Positions 1 to 8,591 of a DNA stretch of 64,000 nucleotides are shown piece after piece (the first letter of the stretch is position 1; the number at the start of each line of letters is the position of its first letter). The notes beneath the pieces were generated by a model. That model saw only the letters and a list, made by a program, of their open reading frames with translations, searched no databases and was not told where the DNA came from. This DNA comes from Kuafuiihalomonas sp050331295 (GTDB lineage Bacteria; Myxococcota; Kuafuiibacteriia; Kuafuiibacteriales; Kuafuiibacteriaceae). Made by a program: the position numbers and the translations under genes. Location: positions 1 to 64,000 of the forward strand of contig JBHJGZ010000008.1 in NCBI GenBank assembly GCA_050331295.1. The letters are read 5' to 3'.

Positions 1-256
1 GTAGGGCCTGCTTGGCCCAGAGTATAGTGGAGCGGAAATCACCGTCCCGAGCCGGCGTGATGGCGCGGTCCATGGGCGCGGTTGCGGTTCTAACCCGCGT
101 AGGCCCCGGCTTGCGGTAAAGCGGAGGGTGGTCAGGGTTAGCGGGTGCAGGGTCGGCCGACGGGGAGCCCTCGGACTCAACCGGTGCGGGAGAAGGCACG
201 GTCGCACAGTTCCAGGCTGACCCGATGCATGCCAGCGTGCCGACCCACGACCGCAT
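1..256 (-). CDS. Partial secreted protein of unknown function (N-terminal 85 residues)
   Basis: The minus-strand frame is open from an ATG at 256 to the window edge (85 codons) with no stop. The N-terminus starts MRSWVGTLACIGSAWNC, which looks like a short signal peptide or a degenerate lipoprotein leader. A Pro/Ala/Ser-rich linker follows, typical of exported proteins after cleavage. The gene begins 61 bp after the stop of the sensor kinase gene on the same strand, so it may be the last visible member of that operon. No family is recognisable from the part seen. There is no strong Shine-Dalgarno sequence, so the start is provisional. Confidence 0.45.
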   Translation of the reverse strand, partial: MRSWVGTLACIGSAWNCATVPSPAPVESEGSPSADPAPANPDHPPLYRKPGPTRVRTATAPMDRAITPARDGDFRSTILWAKQAL

Positions 257-317
257 CCAGCCGGAGCCTAGGGGGCCGCTCCGCCGAAGGCCAGACCAAA
301 CGGAGCAGCAGGTCGGA

Positions 318-1793
318 TCAGGTGGAGTGGTACGCGGGAAGGTCGATGGTGAACTGAGCGCCACCACCGGGGCGCGGGTGAACCGTGATGTTGCCGTCGT
401 GCTGAAGAATGATCTTCTTGGCGATAGCAAGACCCAGGCCTGTTCCTTGCGGCTTGGTCGTGTAGTACGGCTCAAAGATCTTGATGGACTCCGGCTCCGC
501 CACGCCGGGACCCGAGTCTTCAACGGTAATGCAGACGCGTCCCTCGCGAGACGGGGCCAGGCGGACGTCGACTGGGCTATGGGTCGCCGAGGCTTCCAGT
601 CCGTTCAGCACGAGATTGTGCAAAACTTGTCGCAGTTGGTCGCGATCGACTCGAGCCGAGATGGGTTGCTCGGGCAGGAGGATTCGCACTCGCCCGTCGA
701 ACCCGTTGTAGGCCCTCATGAACTCGCTCATGAAGCTTCGAAGCTCGGTGGGGATGGGCTCGATGTCGGGCAGTCGAGCGAATTGCGAGAATTCATTGAC
801 CAAACGCGTGAGGCGTCCAGTTTCGTCTTCGATCACCTCTGAGACGTCCTGGACCAGTTTGCAGAACGCCGGATCCGCCTCGGGGGTCCTTCGCCGGAGT
901 TCTTGCATCGACAACCGAATCGGCGTGAGAGGATTCTTGATCTCATGGGCCAGGCGCCGCGCAAAGTCTTGCCACCCCGAGATCTTCTCCAGATCGATGA
1001 TGCGACGCTGCGCCTCTCGAATGGCTCGCAGCATTCGGTTGAATCGACGGCTCAGCTCGCTGATTTCGTCGTTCCCCACCACGGGGATGACGAAGTCGAA
1101 GTCGCCCCGCGCCGCGCGTTCCGTTCCCGCCGCGAGGGTGGCGATGCGACGCGTCACGGCGCGCGATAACCAGATCCCGAAGGCAAGCGCCATGACTGCA
1201 ACCACCGCCAGAATGGCGTAGTAGGTCCGTTGCTTCTCGGTGAACCTTTGCCCGAAGGTCTTGAGACTCGCATCGTATAGGGTCGCCACTTCCTCGGCCC
1301 GGCTGCGGTCCACGAAATAGCGGCCCGATAGCGTGAAAACGAGCTCGAGGACCGGCGCATCTCCGAGGCCCAACGGGACGATGAGCGTCTTCGGTCGAAC
1401 GTCGGGATCGTTTTCATCCACGTTGGCGACCGCCAGAAGCTCCCGGCCCTCGGCGCGAAGTCGAGCACTTCGGATCTCTGGATGCTCTTCCATGATCAGC
1501 GTCAACCGAGTTCGGGCGTCGTCCCAACGTTCCTCCCGGGACAGCCGAAGCAGCAGATCATCGGATGCGATGAGCCGCGCCGTGGCCGAATACTCCCTCT
1601 TTTTCGCTTCAAAAAACTCCGAATAGAAGACCACGTGTCGATCGAGCTGCGCTTTGACTTCGACGTTGGAGAACTCGGCGAATCGAGCCTCGATCAACTG
1701 CGGGATGAAGAGGAGTGAAGCCACGATGGGAGCCACCGCTGGGATGAGAATCGCGAGGATGATCCGCAGTTCGAAACGGGAAGGTCTGAACAT
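318..1793 (-). CDS. NtrY-like membrane sensor histidine kinase
   Basis: This 491-residue protein is a two-component sensor kinase that should autophosphorylate on His and pass phosphate to a response regulator. Visible in order are a TM segment at about 10-31, a periplasmic sensor region at about 32-188, a second TM at about 191-209, and a HAMP domain at about 211-262. The HisKA H-box follows (LAHEIKNPLTPIRL, His283), then the HATPase with N-box HNLVLNGLEAS, G1 box VEDSGPGV and G2 GTGLGLAI. The PIRLSMQELRRR stretch after the His resembles NtrY. The start overlaps the DUF4390 stop as TGATG. DUF4390 genes commonly lie beside ntrY-like kinases. No response regulator gene is visible, so the partner must lie elsewhere or past the window edge. 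Confidence 0.9.
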   Translation of the reverse strand: MFRPSRFELRIILAILIPAVAPIVASLLFIPQLIEARFAEFSNVEVKAQLDRHVVFYSEFFEAKKREYSATARLIASDDLLLRLSREERWDDARTRLTLIMEEHPEIRSARLRAEGRELLAVANVDENDPDVRPKTLIVPLGLGDAPVLELVFTLSGRYFVDRSRAEEVATLYDASLKTFGQRFTEKQRTYYAILAVVAVMALAFGIWLSRAVTRRIATLAAGTERAARGDFDFVIPVVGNDEISELSRRFNRMLRAIREAQRRIIDLEKISGWQDFARRLAHEIKNPLTPIRLSMQELRRRTPEADPAFCKLVQDVSEVIEDETGRLTRLVNEFSQFARLPDIEPIPTELRSFMSEFMRAYNGFDGRVRILLPEQPISARVDRDQLRQVLHNLVLNGLEASATHSPVDVRLAPSREGRVCITVEDSGPGVAEPESIKIFEPYYTTKPQGTGLGLAIAKKIILQHDGNITVHPRPGGGAQFTIDLPAYHST

Positions 1794-2422
1794 CAGGGGA
1801 CTCCTTGGAGAGGGGACGAAGCGAAAAGGAATACCTCGCCTCCCGCGCTCTTGTTCGAACGAAACAGCCTCGCAATCGCGCTGAAGATGGACCGTCCTCC
1901 ACCCCCGCCGCGGGGATTGGACATGAACTCCCGCGTTCTCTCGAGAAGCTCATCCGACACCGGGTTGAGGGCTACCTCGACGATCAGACGCGGCGCAGGC
2001 CTTCGGAGATAGTCATCTTGCTCGCCCAAGATGATGCTGACCTGTCCGCACGCTCTGAACGCTTCATCGACGACTCGAAGCCATTGTCGGGATGCGGTCG
2101 AGCCGTCCTGGACCTTGAGCTGAATCAGTTCCTCCCAAACATCGAATCGCATCTCGCACTTTCTCTCAGCGGATGCGATCTCGCGGCGGAGCGTATCGAG
2201 GAGAAACATCCGAATACGGACCCGACTCGTGATGCCGCCGACGAAGCGACGACGGAAATCTTCTGTGAAAGCCCCGGTCACGTCGAAGTTAACCTCGACT
2301 TCTTCATCCTGAGGACGCAGGAGGACATCCAATGGTGCAGCATCGTCCTGCGCGAGGGCATTAGGCACCCAGAGCCATGTGCAGAGGACGAGGGCTGCGA
2401 GCAGGCGGGTCCACGCGATCAC
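1793..2422 (-). CDS. DUF4390-like exported protein
   Basis: A 209-residue protein with a clear signal peptide (hydrophobic core about 5-20, then ALAQ at the cleavage site). The mature part is mixed alpha/beta with the pattern VEVNFDVTGAFTEDFRRRFVGGITSRVRI, which matches my recollection of the DUF4390 family, whose role is unknown. It uses a GTG start inside a GTGA overlap with the Omp85 gene upstream and ends in a TGATG overlap with the sensor kinase gene. Translational coupling to an NtrY-like kinase suggests a periplasmic accessory or sensory role; that is inference. Two Cys residues (in ERKCEM and FRACGQ) could form a disulfide. Confidence 0.7.
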   Translation of the reverse strand: MIAWTRLLAALVLCTWLWVPNALAQDDAAPLDVLLRPQDEEVEVNFDVTGAFTEDFRRRFVGGITSRVRIRMFLLDTLRREIASAERKCEMRFDVWEELIQLKVQDGSTASRQWLRVVDEAFRACGQVSIILGEQDDYLRRPAPRLIVEVALNPVSDELLERTREFMSNPRGGGGGRSIFSAIARLFRSNKSAGGEVFLFASSPLQGVP

Positions 2423-3816
2423 AGGAAGAGCTCGAGGACATAGGCCGTTGAGAACGTAAACGTACCGATCAACGTGTCCATCTTGAGGCCCACGTCGAAT
2501 GACATCGGGAAGAAGCCACCGGTGCCGCGACCTGTCGGGTCCTCCTGGGTTTCGTCGAGAGAAGCGGTTGCGACGGCTTCGATACCGCCATAAATGTAGA
2601 TTCTGTAGATGAAGCCTTTATCTTCTAGAATTGGTAAAGCGTATTCGACGCCGCCGGCAATGAGGATGTCATCATAGTCGTTGCTTTCCGAGAAGTTGAG
2701 TTGGACAGCCCGTGGGAGTGAATCTCGACCAAAAGCGAAGTATGTATGGTCTCCGATGAAGAACTGATTGAAGAATGGGGTTTGGCCTTGGATGAGTCCA
2801 CCGCTCGCCCGAAGAAGGAGCGAGTGACGAGGATATGGTTGAAAGGCTTGAGTGACTTCTCCGTAGTACTTACTAAATTCATAATCTGAACCGATGAGAG
2901 AAGTGCCGATCTCAACCGAAAGAAGAGCACGGCTTCCCGAAAGCGGGAGGAAGGGGTCATCGCGGGTGTCGCGTTCATAGGCTACCGAGATCGTGGAGAG
3001 AACGCTGTCATCGAAAAGGATGGAAGGAGCCTGAATGATGTCGCCGGGTTCGAGATTCGGCAGTTGGTCTACATTCACGAGTTCCAGCCGATAAATGAGC
3101 GAGACCCGCTGCGACGGTCCAACCCCCAAGCCGATCCCCAAAGAGCCCCCAACTCTCTGATAAGTCAGTTGAGGACCGTCAGATTCATCCGAGTTCACCA
3201 GCTCAGCGCCACGAAGAAAAATGGCGGAAGCGGATAGCTGAAGTGCGGTGTCGGCCAGAGATGGCACGAAGGTCCGCAGCTCCAAAGCTTGCCGATCGTT
3301 GCCGACGGCAAAGGTGCCACCCAATGTTACGCCTTGACCCAGAAAGTTCGTATCTGCGACGCCGAGGCCTCCGAACGCAGCAGAGACTCGAGACGTCCCT
3401 AGATACAGCTGATCGACGACCAGGGTGTTCCGCTCCTCGACCGTCACCACCAGGATGACACGGCCGCGTTGAGAGCCTCGCTCCAGACGGAACTCGACCT
3501 CCTTGAAAAAGCCCGTTCCGAGGAGCCGGAGTCGGGATGCCTGAATCAGGACGTCATCGACCAGGTCGCCTTCACCGAGAAGCAGTCGGCGGCGAATGAC
3601 TCCTACGCGAGTCCGTCGATTTCCCCGAATATCGACGCTTTCCACGACTTGCGGCGGACTTTCGAGCGCCTCATCGAAGAGGTCGGGCATGCGTGGATCG
3701 GGCGTACGAAAACTGGCGCTGGACGTTTCGCTGAATCCGCGGGGGGGCTGTCCGAATGCAGAAGAGCTTGCGGCCAAGCAGAAGAAGGCAAAGATCACGC
3801 GCAGGCAAGTCGTCAT
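2419..3816 (-). CDS. Omp85-family outer membrane protein with one POTRA domain
   Basis: This 465-residue protein has a signal peptide (MTTCLRVIFAFFCLAASSSAFG). One POTRA domain sits at about 57-128 (VESVDIRGNRRTRVGVIRRR, then VILVVTVEERN), followed by a beta-barrel of about 330 residues ending in ELFL. A longer open frame runs upstream to 3957, but the ATG at 3816 is chosen because it gives the signal peptide and forms an ATGA overlap with the rng stop. BamA has five POTRA domains, so this is a shorter Omp85 paralogue of unknown cargo. The usual RGF/RGY loop-6 motif is not obvious; the equivalent site seems to read FAFGRD. The segment at about 2600-3000 is visibly more AT-rich than its neighbours. 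Confidence 0.8.
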   Translation of the reverse strand: MTTCLRVIFAFFCLAASSSAFGQPPRGFSETSSASFRTPDPRMPDLFDEALESPPQVVESVDIRGNRRTRVGVIRRRLLLGEGDLVDDVLIQASRLRLLGTGFFKEVEFRLERGSQRGRVILVVTVEERNTLVVDQLYLGTSRVSAAFGGLGVADTNFLGQGVTLGGTFAVGNDRQALELRTFVPSLADTALQLSASAIFLRGAELVNSDESDGPQLTYQRVGGSLGIGLGVGPSQRVSLIYRLELVNVDQLPNLEPGDIIQAPSILFDDSVLSTISVAYERDTRDDPFLPLSGSRALLSVEIGTSLIGSDYEFSKYYGEVTQAFQPYPRHSLLLRASGGLIQGQTPFFNQFFIGDHTYFAFGRDSLPRAVQLNFSESNDYDDILIAGGVEYALPILEDKGFIYRIYIYGGIEAVATASLDETQEDPTGRGTGGFFPMSFDVGLKMDTLIGTFTFSTAYVLELFL

Positions 3817-5324
3817 CGCAGCGTCACATGAAACGATTCCTGATGGTAGTCGGGGCGTGACTCGATGTGAATCTGCCGGCCAAGCATCGATTCCAGTGTC
3901 AAGAGGTGTGGGGACTCGCTGAGGACACGTGCGACTTCGGGCATGGCGCTCACCCAAAGACTCCCGGACGGATGAATCTCCGCGGTTCTCCGGACCTCAC
4001 GAAGGATCTCGAGGCATTGACTTTCCTTGCTTCGAATTCGTCCTCGGCCTCCACAGTAGGGGCAGATTTCATCGAGCTTTCTCGAGAGGGATGGACGCGC
4101 CCTTTTCCGAGTGAGCTCGATGAGACCGAACTCGGTCATGGGAAGGATGTGGGTCTTGACCCGGTCTCGGCTCATCGCTTCGGTGAATCGCTCGAAGACT
4201 TGATGCCGAGAATCGTCTTCCTGCATGTCGATGAAGTCGATGATGATCAATCCACCGATGTTGCGAAGGCGAATCTGAGCGGCAACCGTTTCCGCCGCTT
4301 CGAGGTTCGTCTTGAGGATGGTTTGTTCTAGGTCCTTCTTTCCAACGTAGCGGCCGGTGTTCACGTCGATGGCAGTCAGTGCTTCGGCTTCATCGAACAC
4401 CAAGGACCCGCCGCTTCGAAGACGCACGGTTCGTCGAGTGGCGGACTCGAGCGCTTCGAGGGCGCCTCGGGATGCGAGAAGATCGGTAGGCTCGCGGTGC
4501 ACTTCGACACGTTGGGCGAGCTCGGGATCATGGACGATGACCAAGCGGCGGATCCGGTCCGCTTCCGATGCGTCGTCACAAACGAGTTTGTCGATCGCTT
4601 CGGTAAAGAGGTCTCGGGCGGTTCTCAGGACCAGATCCAGGTCTGCTTGAAGCAGAGACGGGACGTTCTTCACGTGGACCCGTTCCTCGACCTCTGACCA
4701 GAGCGAACGGACGAACTCCATATCACGGCGGATCGTATCGTCCGGCAGACCTTGACACATGGTGCGGGCGATGAAGCCCCCTTCACCCGGAAGGCGATGA
4801 AGCTCCAGGAGTTCCTTCAGCCGTTTCCTTTCGGCTTCATCCGTGATCTTCCGAGAAACGCCAATTCGGTCGAGGGTGGGAAGATAGACCACGAACCGCC
4901 CCGGCAAGGTGACGTAGTTGGTAACTCGAGCGCCCTTGGTTCCAAAAGGAGCTTTGCGGACTTGAACCGTCAGCTCCTGACCCACCTCCAGCAAGTCTTG
5001 AATGGGTGGTCGGTCCGATAGGGGAGGATCCTCTCCATCGACGGCTTCTGCGCTCTCGTCGTCGCCTTCATCTTCGGCTACGTCTTCCGGATCCCTTGCA
5101 AGAGCGATGTCGTCGACATAGAGAAACGCGGCTCGCTCCAGTCCGATGTCCAGAAAGGCCGCCTGCATGCCCGGCAAGACGCGGCTCACCCGCGCTCGGT
5201 AGATGTTACCCACCACACTCCGGTGGTCGTCTCGTTCCAGGTCGAATTCGACGAGCCGCTGATCCTCGATGAGTGCAACACGAGTTTCGCCAGGACTTCG
5301 GGATACGAGGATCTCGGCTGGCAC
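3813..5324 (-). CDS. rng: Ribonuclease G (RNase E/G family)
   Basis: This 503-residue endoribonuclease is the length of RNase G rather than full RNase E. An N-terminal S1 domain (about 36-135) carries an acidic, presumably loop, insertion at about 78-108. The DNase I-like catalytic core contains AIDVNTGRYVG (Asp320) and IIIDFIDM (Asp363), the metal-binding aspartates of the family. The zinc-link motif CPYCGGRGRI (Cys421, Cys424) mediates dimerisation in RNase E/G. It starts with GTG 38 bp after etfA and ends in an ATGA overlap with the Omp85 gene. The C-terminal scaffold region of RNase E is absent. Expected roles are rRNA 5' maturation and mRNA decay in the cytoplasm. Confidence 0.93.
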   Translation of the reverse strand: MPAEILVSRSPGETRVALIEDQRLVEFDLERDDHRSVVGNIYRARVSRVLPGMQAAFLDIGLERAAFLYVDDIALARDPEDVAEDEGDDESAEAVDGEDPPLSDRPPIQDLLEVGQELTVQVRKAPFGTKGARVTNYVTLPGRFVVYLPTLDRIGVSRKITDEAERKRLKELLELHRLPGEGGFIARTMCQGLPDDTIRRDMEFVRSLWSEVEERVHVKNVPSLLQADLDLVLRTARDLFTEAIDKLVCDDASEADRIRRLVIVHDPELAQRVEVHREPTDLLASRGALEALESATRRTVRLRSGGSLVFDEAEALTAIDVNTGRYVGKKDLEQTILKTNLEAAETVAAQIRLRNIGGLIIIDFIDMQEDDSRHQVFERFTEAMSRDRVKTHILPMTEFGLIELTRKRARPSLSRKLDEICPYCGGRGRIRSKESQCLEILREVRRTAEIHPSGSLWVSAMPEVARVLSESPHLLTLESMLGRQIHIESRPDYHQESFHVTLR

Positions 5325-5362
5325 CAGGTGGTCCTACCCGAGCGTGAGCAGGGAAGGAAGGG

Positions 5363-6316
5363 TCAGAGCTTGTCGGTCAGTTCGGGGACCACCTTGAACA
5401 GATCTTCCACGAGGCCGTAGTCGGCGAGCTGAAAGATGGGTGCCTCCGGATCCTTGTTGATGGCCACGATGGTCTTGGACCCCTTCATGCCGGCAACGTG
5501 CTGGATCGCCCCGGAGATACCCACGGCGATGTACAGATTGGGCGCGACCACCTTGCCGGTCTGACCGATCTGCATGTCGTTGGGGACCCATCCGGCATCG
5601 ACGACGGCACGGCTGGCCCCGATGGCCGCGTTGAGCTTGTCCGCGAGAGGCTCGATGAGCTTCGGGAAATTACCCGACTCCTTGAGGCCTCTCCCACCGG
5701 AGATGACCACGTCGGCGTCGGTCAGCTCGGGACGCTCCGAAGCGACCTTGTCGAACTTGACGAACGTGGTCTTGGGCGCCTCGATCTGCACCGACAACGG
5801 CTGCACCGCTCCTTCCGTGGCTGCGGCTTCTGCAGCCTCGAACTCGGTCGGCCTGGTGGTGACGACTTTCACGTCGGTCGTCAGCTCGACCGTAGCCAAG
5901 ACGTTGCCGGCCTGAATCGGCCGTACGAGCTGAAAGCCACCATCCGGTCCGAACCCCACTACATCCGACGCCATCGCGGCGTTCAAGAGGGCAGCCGCTC
6001 GAGGCATGATGTCCTTTCCATGCGCGGTTGCGCTCATGGCGACGACACCGGCTGACGATGCCTCAGCCGCGGCCTTCACGGTCTGTGCGTAGGTCTCGGC
6101 CAATGGATGCTCCAGGACCGGGTCGTCGGCCAGATGCACCGACGAAACGTACTTCTTGAGAGAATCCGCCGCTGGGCCGGTGCCTTTGCCAATCACCAGA
6201 GCGTGTACCTCGCCCCCCAGCCGCTCGGCGGCTTGTCGCGCGAATCCAATGCACGTGAGCGTGGCTTTCTTGACCTCGCCGTCGGCGACCTCAGCCACCA
6301 CGAGAATGTTGCTCAT
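5363..6316 (-). CDS. etfA: Electron transfer flavoprotein alpha subunit
   Basis: A 317-residue EtfA that binds FAD and, with EtfB, carries electrons from acyl-CoA dehydrogenases to the membrane quinone pool. The C-terminal FAD signature is intact: PNLYIAVGISGAIQHVAGMK followed by VAINKDPEAPIF. The upstream part of that domain, ISGGRGLKESGNF, is also typical. A good ribosome-binding site (AAAGGAG, 7 nt upstream) supports the ATG at 6316. The gene follows etfB by 23 bp in the order etfB-etfA and is followed by rng. A membrane Fe-S oxidoreductase at 8592-10721 is the likely acceptor of its electrons. Confidence 0.96.
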   Translation of the reverse strand: MSNILVVAEVADGEVKKATLTCIGFARQAAERLGGEVHALVIGKGTGPAADSLKKYVSSVHLADDPVLEHPLAETYAQTVKAAAEASSAGVVAMSATAHGKDIMPRAAALLNAAMASDVVGFGPDGGFQLVRPIQAGNVLATVELTTDVKVVTTRPTEFEAAEAAATEGAVQPLSVQIEAPKTTFVKFDKVASERPELTDADVVISGGRGLKESGNFPKLIEPLADKLNAAIGASRAVVDAGWVPNDMQIGQTGKVVAPNLYIAVGISGAIQHVAGMKGSKTIVAINKDPEAPIFQLADYGLVEDLFKVVPELTDKL

Positions 6317-6339
6317 GCAAGTCTCCTTTCAAGCCCGGT

Positions 6340-7128
6340 TCACAGAACCTTGGCTTCATTCTTCAGTTTTTCGAGAAGTTCGTCCACGCTGGCGACCATC
6401 GTACCGGCCTGGCGCTCCGGTGGCTCCGTGTATTTCAGCACTCGTACCTTCGGGGTCGTATCCACGCCCAGGCTCTCCAAAGCGACTTCTTTTACCGCCT
6501 TCTTCTTCGCCTTCATGATTCCCGGCAGAGAAGCAAACCTGGGATGGTTCAATCGAAGATCCGTCGTGACGACCGCAGGCAGGTCGACCTGTATCGTCTC
6601 CAGACCACCGTCGACCTCTCGGATCACCGTGGCTTTTCCGCCCGAGATCTCGACCCCTGGTTTTTGGGCCTTCTCTTCGGCCGAATCCAAGCCTTCGACC
6701 TTCGATGCGAAAGTGGCCTGCGGCCATCCGAGGTAGCCGGCCAGGAGCTGACCGACCTGGTTGGCGTCATTGTCGGTGTCCTGCTTCCCCATGATGACGA
6801 TTTCCGGCTGCTCCTCTTCGACGAGCTTCTTGAGGACTCGGGCCACCGCATCCGGGTCGATGTCCGGTCCCAAGACCAGGATTCCACGATGGGCTCCCAT
6901 GGCCAGGGCCGAGCGAACCTGCTGCATGGCGTCGGCGCTGCCGATGCTCACGACGATCACTTCTCCGCCGTGGGCTTTTTGAAGACGCAGGGCCTCTTCC
7001 ACCGCAATTTCGTCGAACGGATTGGGCACGAAGTTCATCCCCTCGGTGACCAGAGCCGACCCGTCAGGCGCGATCTTCACCTTCCGTTCGTAGTCGGTAA
7101 CACGCTTGACCGTGACCATGATCTTCAT
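6340..7128 (-). CDS. etfB: Electron transfer flavoprotein beta subunit
   Basis: A 262-residue EtfB, the AMP-binding partner of EtfA. The start MKIMVTVKRVTDYERKVKI matches the family's usual beginning, so the ATG at 7128 is preferred over an in-frame codon 12 residues upstream. AAGGA lies just before it. The segments NPFDEIAVEEALRL and DTDNDANQVGQLLAGYLGWP are typical EtfB landmarks. It heads the etfB-etfA-rng unit. A perfect 20-bp palindrome lies at 7147-7166, 19 bp upstream of the start codon, and probably marks repressor control. Confidence 0.96.
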   Translation of the reverse strand: MKIMVTVKRVTDYERKVKIAPDGSALVTEGMNFVPNPFDEIAVEEALRLQKAHGGEVIVVSIGSADAMQQVRSALAMGAHRGILVLGPDIDPDAVARVLKKLVEEEQPEIVIMGKQDTDNDANQVGQLLAGYLGWPQATFASKVEGLDSAEEKAQKPGVEISGGKATVIREVDGGLETIQVDLPAVVTTDLRLNHPRFASLPGIMKAKKKAVKEVALESLGVDTTPKVRVLKYTEPPERQAGTMVASVDELLEKLKNEAKVL

Positions 7129-7146
7129 GATCCTTGAATTAGGGAT

Positions 7147-7166
7147 GGTTGACTCGTGAGTCAACC
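7147..7166. promoter_or_regulatory. Perfect palindrome upstream of etfBA (candidate operator)
   Basis: Arms GGTTGACTC and GAGTCAACC are separated by GT: nine paired bases on each side with no mismatch. It lies in the 79-bp divergent gap between etfB and parA, 19 bp upstream of the etfB start codon. The symmetry and position suit a dimeric repressor of TetR, GntR or MarR type. Fatty-acid and amino-acid catabolism genes such as etf are often controlled this way. No regulator gene is adjacent, so the binding protein is unknown. Confidence 0.6.
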
Positions 7167-7207
7167 GTTGCCGGTTTCCAAACCCTCATGCTAATCCGGC
7201 TCGGTCC

Positions 7208-7978
7208 ATGGGCCAGGTCATCGCCATCGCGAACCAGAAAGGCGGGGTCGGCAAGACCACGACGGCCGTAAATCTCGGAGCGTCACTGGCCGCCGACGGA
7301 AGAACTGTGCTGATTGTCGACATCGACCCTCAAGGGAATGCGAGCAGCGGCCTAGGCATCCCGCCCCAGGATATCGAAGACGGGTTGTATAAAGTCCTGG
7401 TCGACGACCGACCGATCGGGGACATCATCCACCAAACCGAGCTCGAGACCTTGTTTCTGGCCCCCGCCGACCGAGACCTGGCCGGGGCGTCGCTGGAGCT
7501 GGCGAGCTTCGACCAAGGACAGCTCCGCTTGCGGGGGATCCTTCAGCCTGAGTCGGCCCGCTTCGACTACATCGTCATCGACTGCCCTCCATCTCTGGAT
7601 TTCTTGACCATCAATGGTCTCACGGCTGCCGATTCGGTGCTGGTGCCGGTACAATGTGAGTACTACGCGATGGAGGGACTCTCCAAGTTGATGGAGACCA
7701 TCAGTTTGGTGCAAGACAGCTTGAATCCCGCCCTTTCCATTGAGGGGATTCTTTTCACCATGTACGACCCGAGAAACAATCTGTCTCGCCAAGTGGTGCA
7801 TGAAGTGCGCGGCTATTTTTCGGATAAGGTGTTCGAGACCATGATTCCTCGAAACATTCGGCTCTCCGAGGCGCCCTCGTTCGGCAAGCCCTGTTTGCTC
7901 TACGACATGGCATCGCGAGGTTCGCAGAGCTATTTGCAGCTGGCCCGGGAGCTCGAGGCGAGGCGGGTCGCGGCCTAA
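7208..7978 (+). CDS. parA: ParA/Soj-family ATPase
   Basis: A 256-residue ParA-type ATPase, close in length and pattern to chromosomal Soj/ParA. The deviant Walker A motif KGGVGKTT is at residues 11-18, switch I IDPQGNASSGLG at about 39-50, and the Walker B-like IVIDCPPSLDFL near 125. The SEAPSFGKP motif near the C-terminus is characteristic. ParA normally works with ParB at parS sites in chromosome segregation. Here no parB follows: the next gene (ccmH-like) is convergent and ends 8 bp away. No clear ribosome-binding site is seen at the ATG. The product may pair with a ParB encoded elsewhere. Confidence 0.9.
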   Translation: MGQVIAIANQKGGVGKTTTAVNLGASLAADGRTVLIVDIDPQGNASSGLGIPPQDIEDGLYKVLVDDRPIGDIIHQTELETLFLAPADRDLAGASLELASFDQGQLRLRGILQPESARFDYIVIDCPPSLDFLTINGLTAADSVLVPVQCEYYAMEGLSKLMETISLVQDSLNPALSIEGILFTMYDPRNNLSRQVVHEVRGYFSDKVFETMIPRNIRLSEAPSFGKPCLLYDMASRGSQSYLQLARELEARRVAA

Positions 7979-7985
7979 ACAAAGC

Positions 7986-8492
7986 TCAGTCCAGGGCTTC
8001 GAGCTCCTGTCGAAGCCGAATTCGATCCGGATCATCCCGCTTCGTAGGACCCGTCGATCCCTCTGTGCGGTCCGGCGCGCCGCGTAACGTTCGGGCCATA
8101 CCCAAAGCGAAGGCCACGGTGAGGGCCAAGAGCACCAAAATGGGACCCCACCACGACCATCGCGTCGGAGGCGTAGAGCTGAGTTGAAAGTCCGGCGCGC
8201 GGGATTGGAGCTCTTCTAGAATCGCTTCATTGGAGCGACCCTCCAAGACCCACTCTCGGACATGGTCTCTCCACTCACCAGCTTTTCCGCTGGGGCAGGA
8301 GGCGAGCGTGCGTCCGGGACAAAAGGGGCTCAGGATATCCTGAATCAGCCCCGTCGCACGCCTCTGCTCTTCTGCTGACGCCTTCTCGGTGAAGCCCTCT
8401 TCGGCGACGGCCGGATTGGGCCCGCTCAAAGCGGTCAGGAACACCGCGGCCAGAAGACTTACTGCTCGAAACACACCGGGTACGTCGCACAT
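7986..8492 (-). CDS. ccmH: CcmH-family protein with a variant Cys motif
   Basis: A 168-residue protein resembling CcmH/CycL, the thiol-disulfide component of cytochrome c maturation. It has a signal peptide, a helical domain with LSPFCPGRTLASC and WVLEGRSNEAILEEL, a TM helix (WWGPILVLLALTVAFALGM) and a short charged tail. CcmH proteins usually carry CxxC; here the two Cys (58 and 66) are seven residues apart (CPGRTLASC). The ATG at 8492 is chosen; an in-frame GTG at 8516 is possible. No other ccm gene is visible. It lies downstream of the membrane Fe-S oxidoreductase on the same strand, after a 99-bp gap. Confidence 0.72.
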   Translation of the reverse strand: MCDVPGVFRAVSLLAAVFLTALSGPNPAVAEEGFTEKASAEEQRRATGLIQDILSPFCPGRTLASCPSGKAGEWRDHVREWVLEGRSNEAILEELQSRAPDFQLSSTPPTRWSWWGPILVLLALTVAFALGMARTLRGAPDRTEGSTGPTKRDDPDRIRLRQELEALD

Positions 8493-8591
8493 CCCTGCTC
8501 GCCTGAAAACCAACACCTCGCCAAACGAAGGCGCCGTCGTTCCGCGGTAGGCGGCGTAGGCGGCGGTGGGGCGGCGCTCGGGCCGGCCGTT

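Noticed and set aside
257..317. GC-rich stretch with CGGAGCAGC, checked as a signal recognition particle RNA core
   Set aside because: The conserved GGTCAGG...GGAAGGAAGCAGC order is not present and no long hairpin flanks it.
7208..7978. A parAB partition locus or plasmid remnant
   Set aside because: Only parA is present; no parB, parS-like repeats, replication gene or integrase is adjacent, so there is no sign of a plasmid or mobile element.
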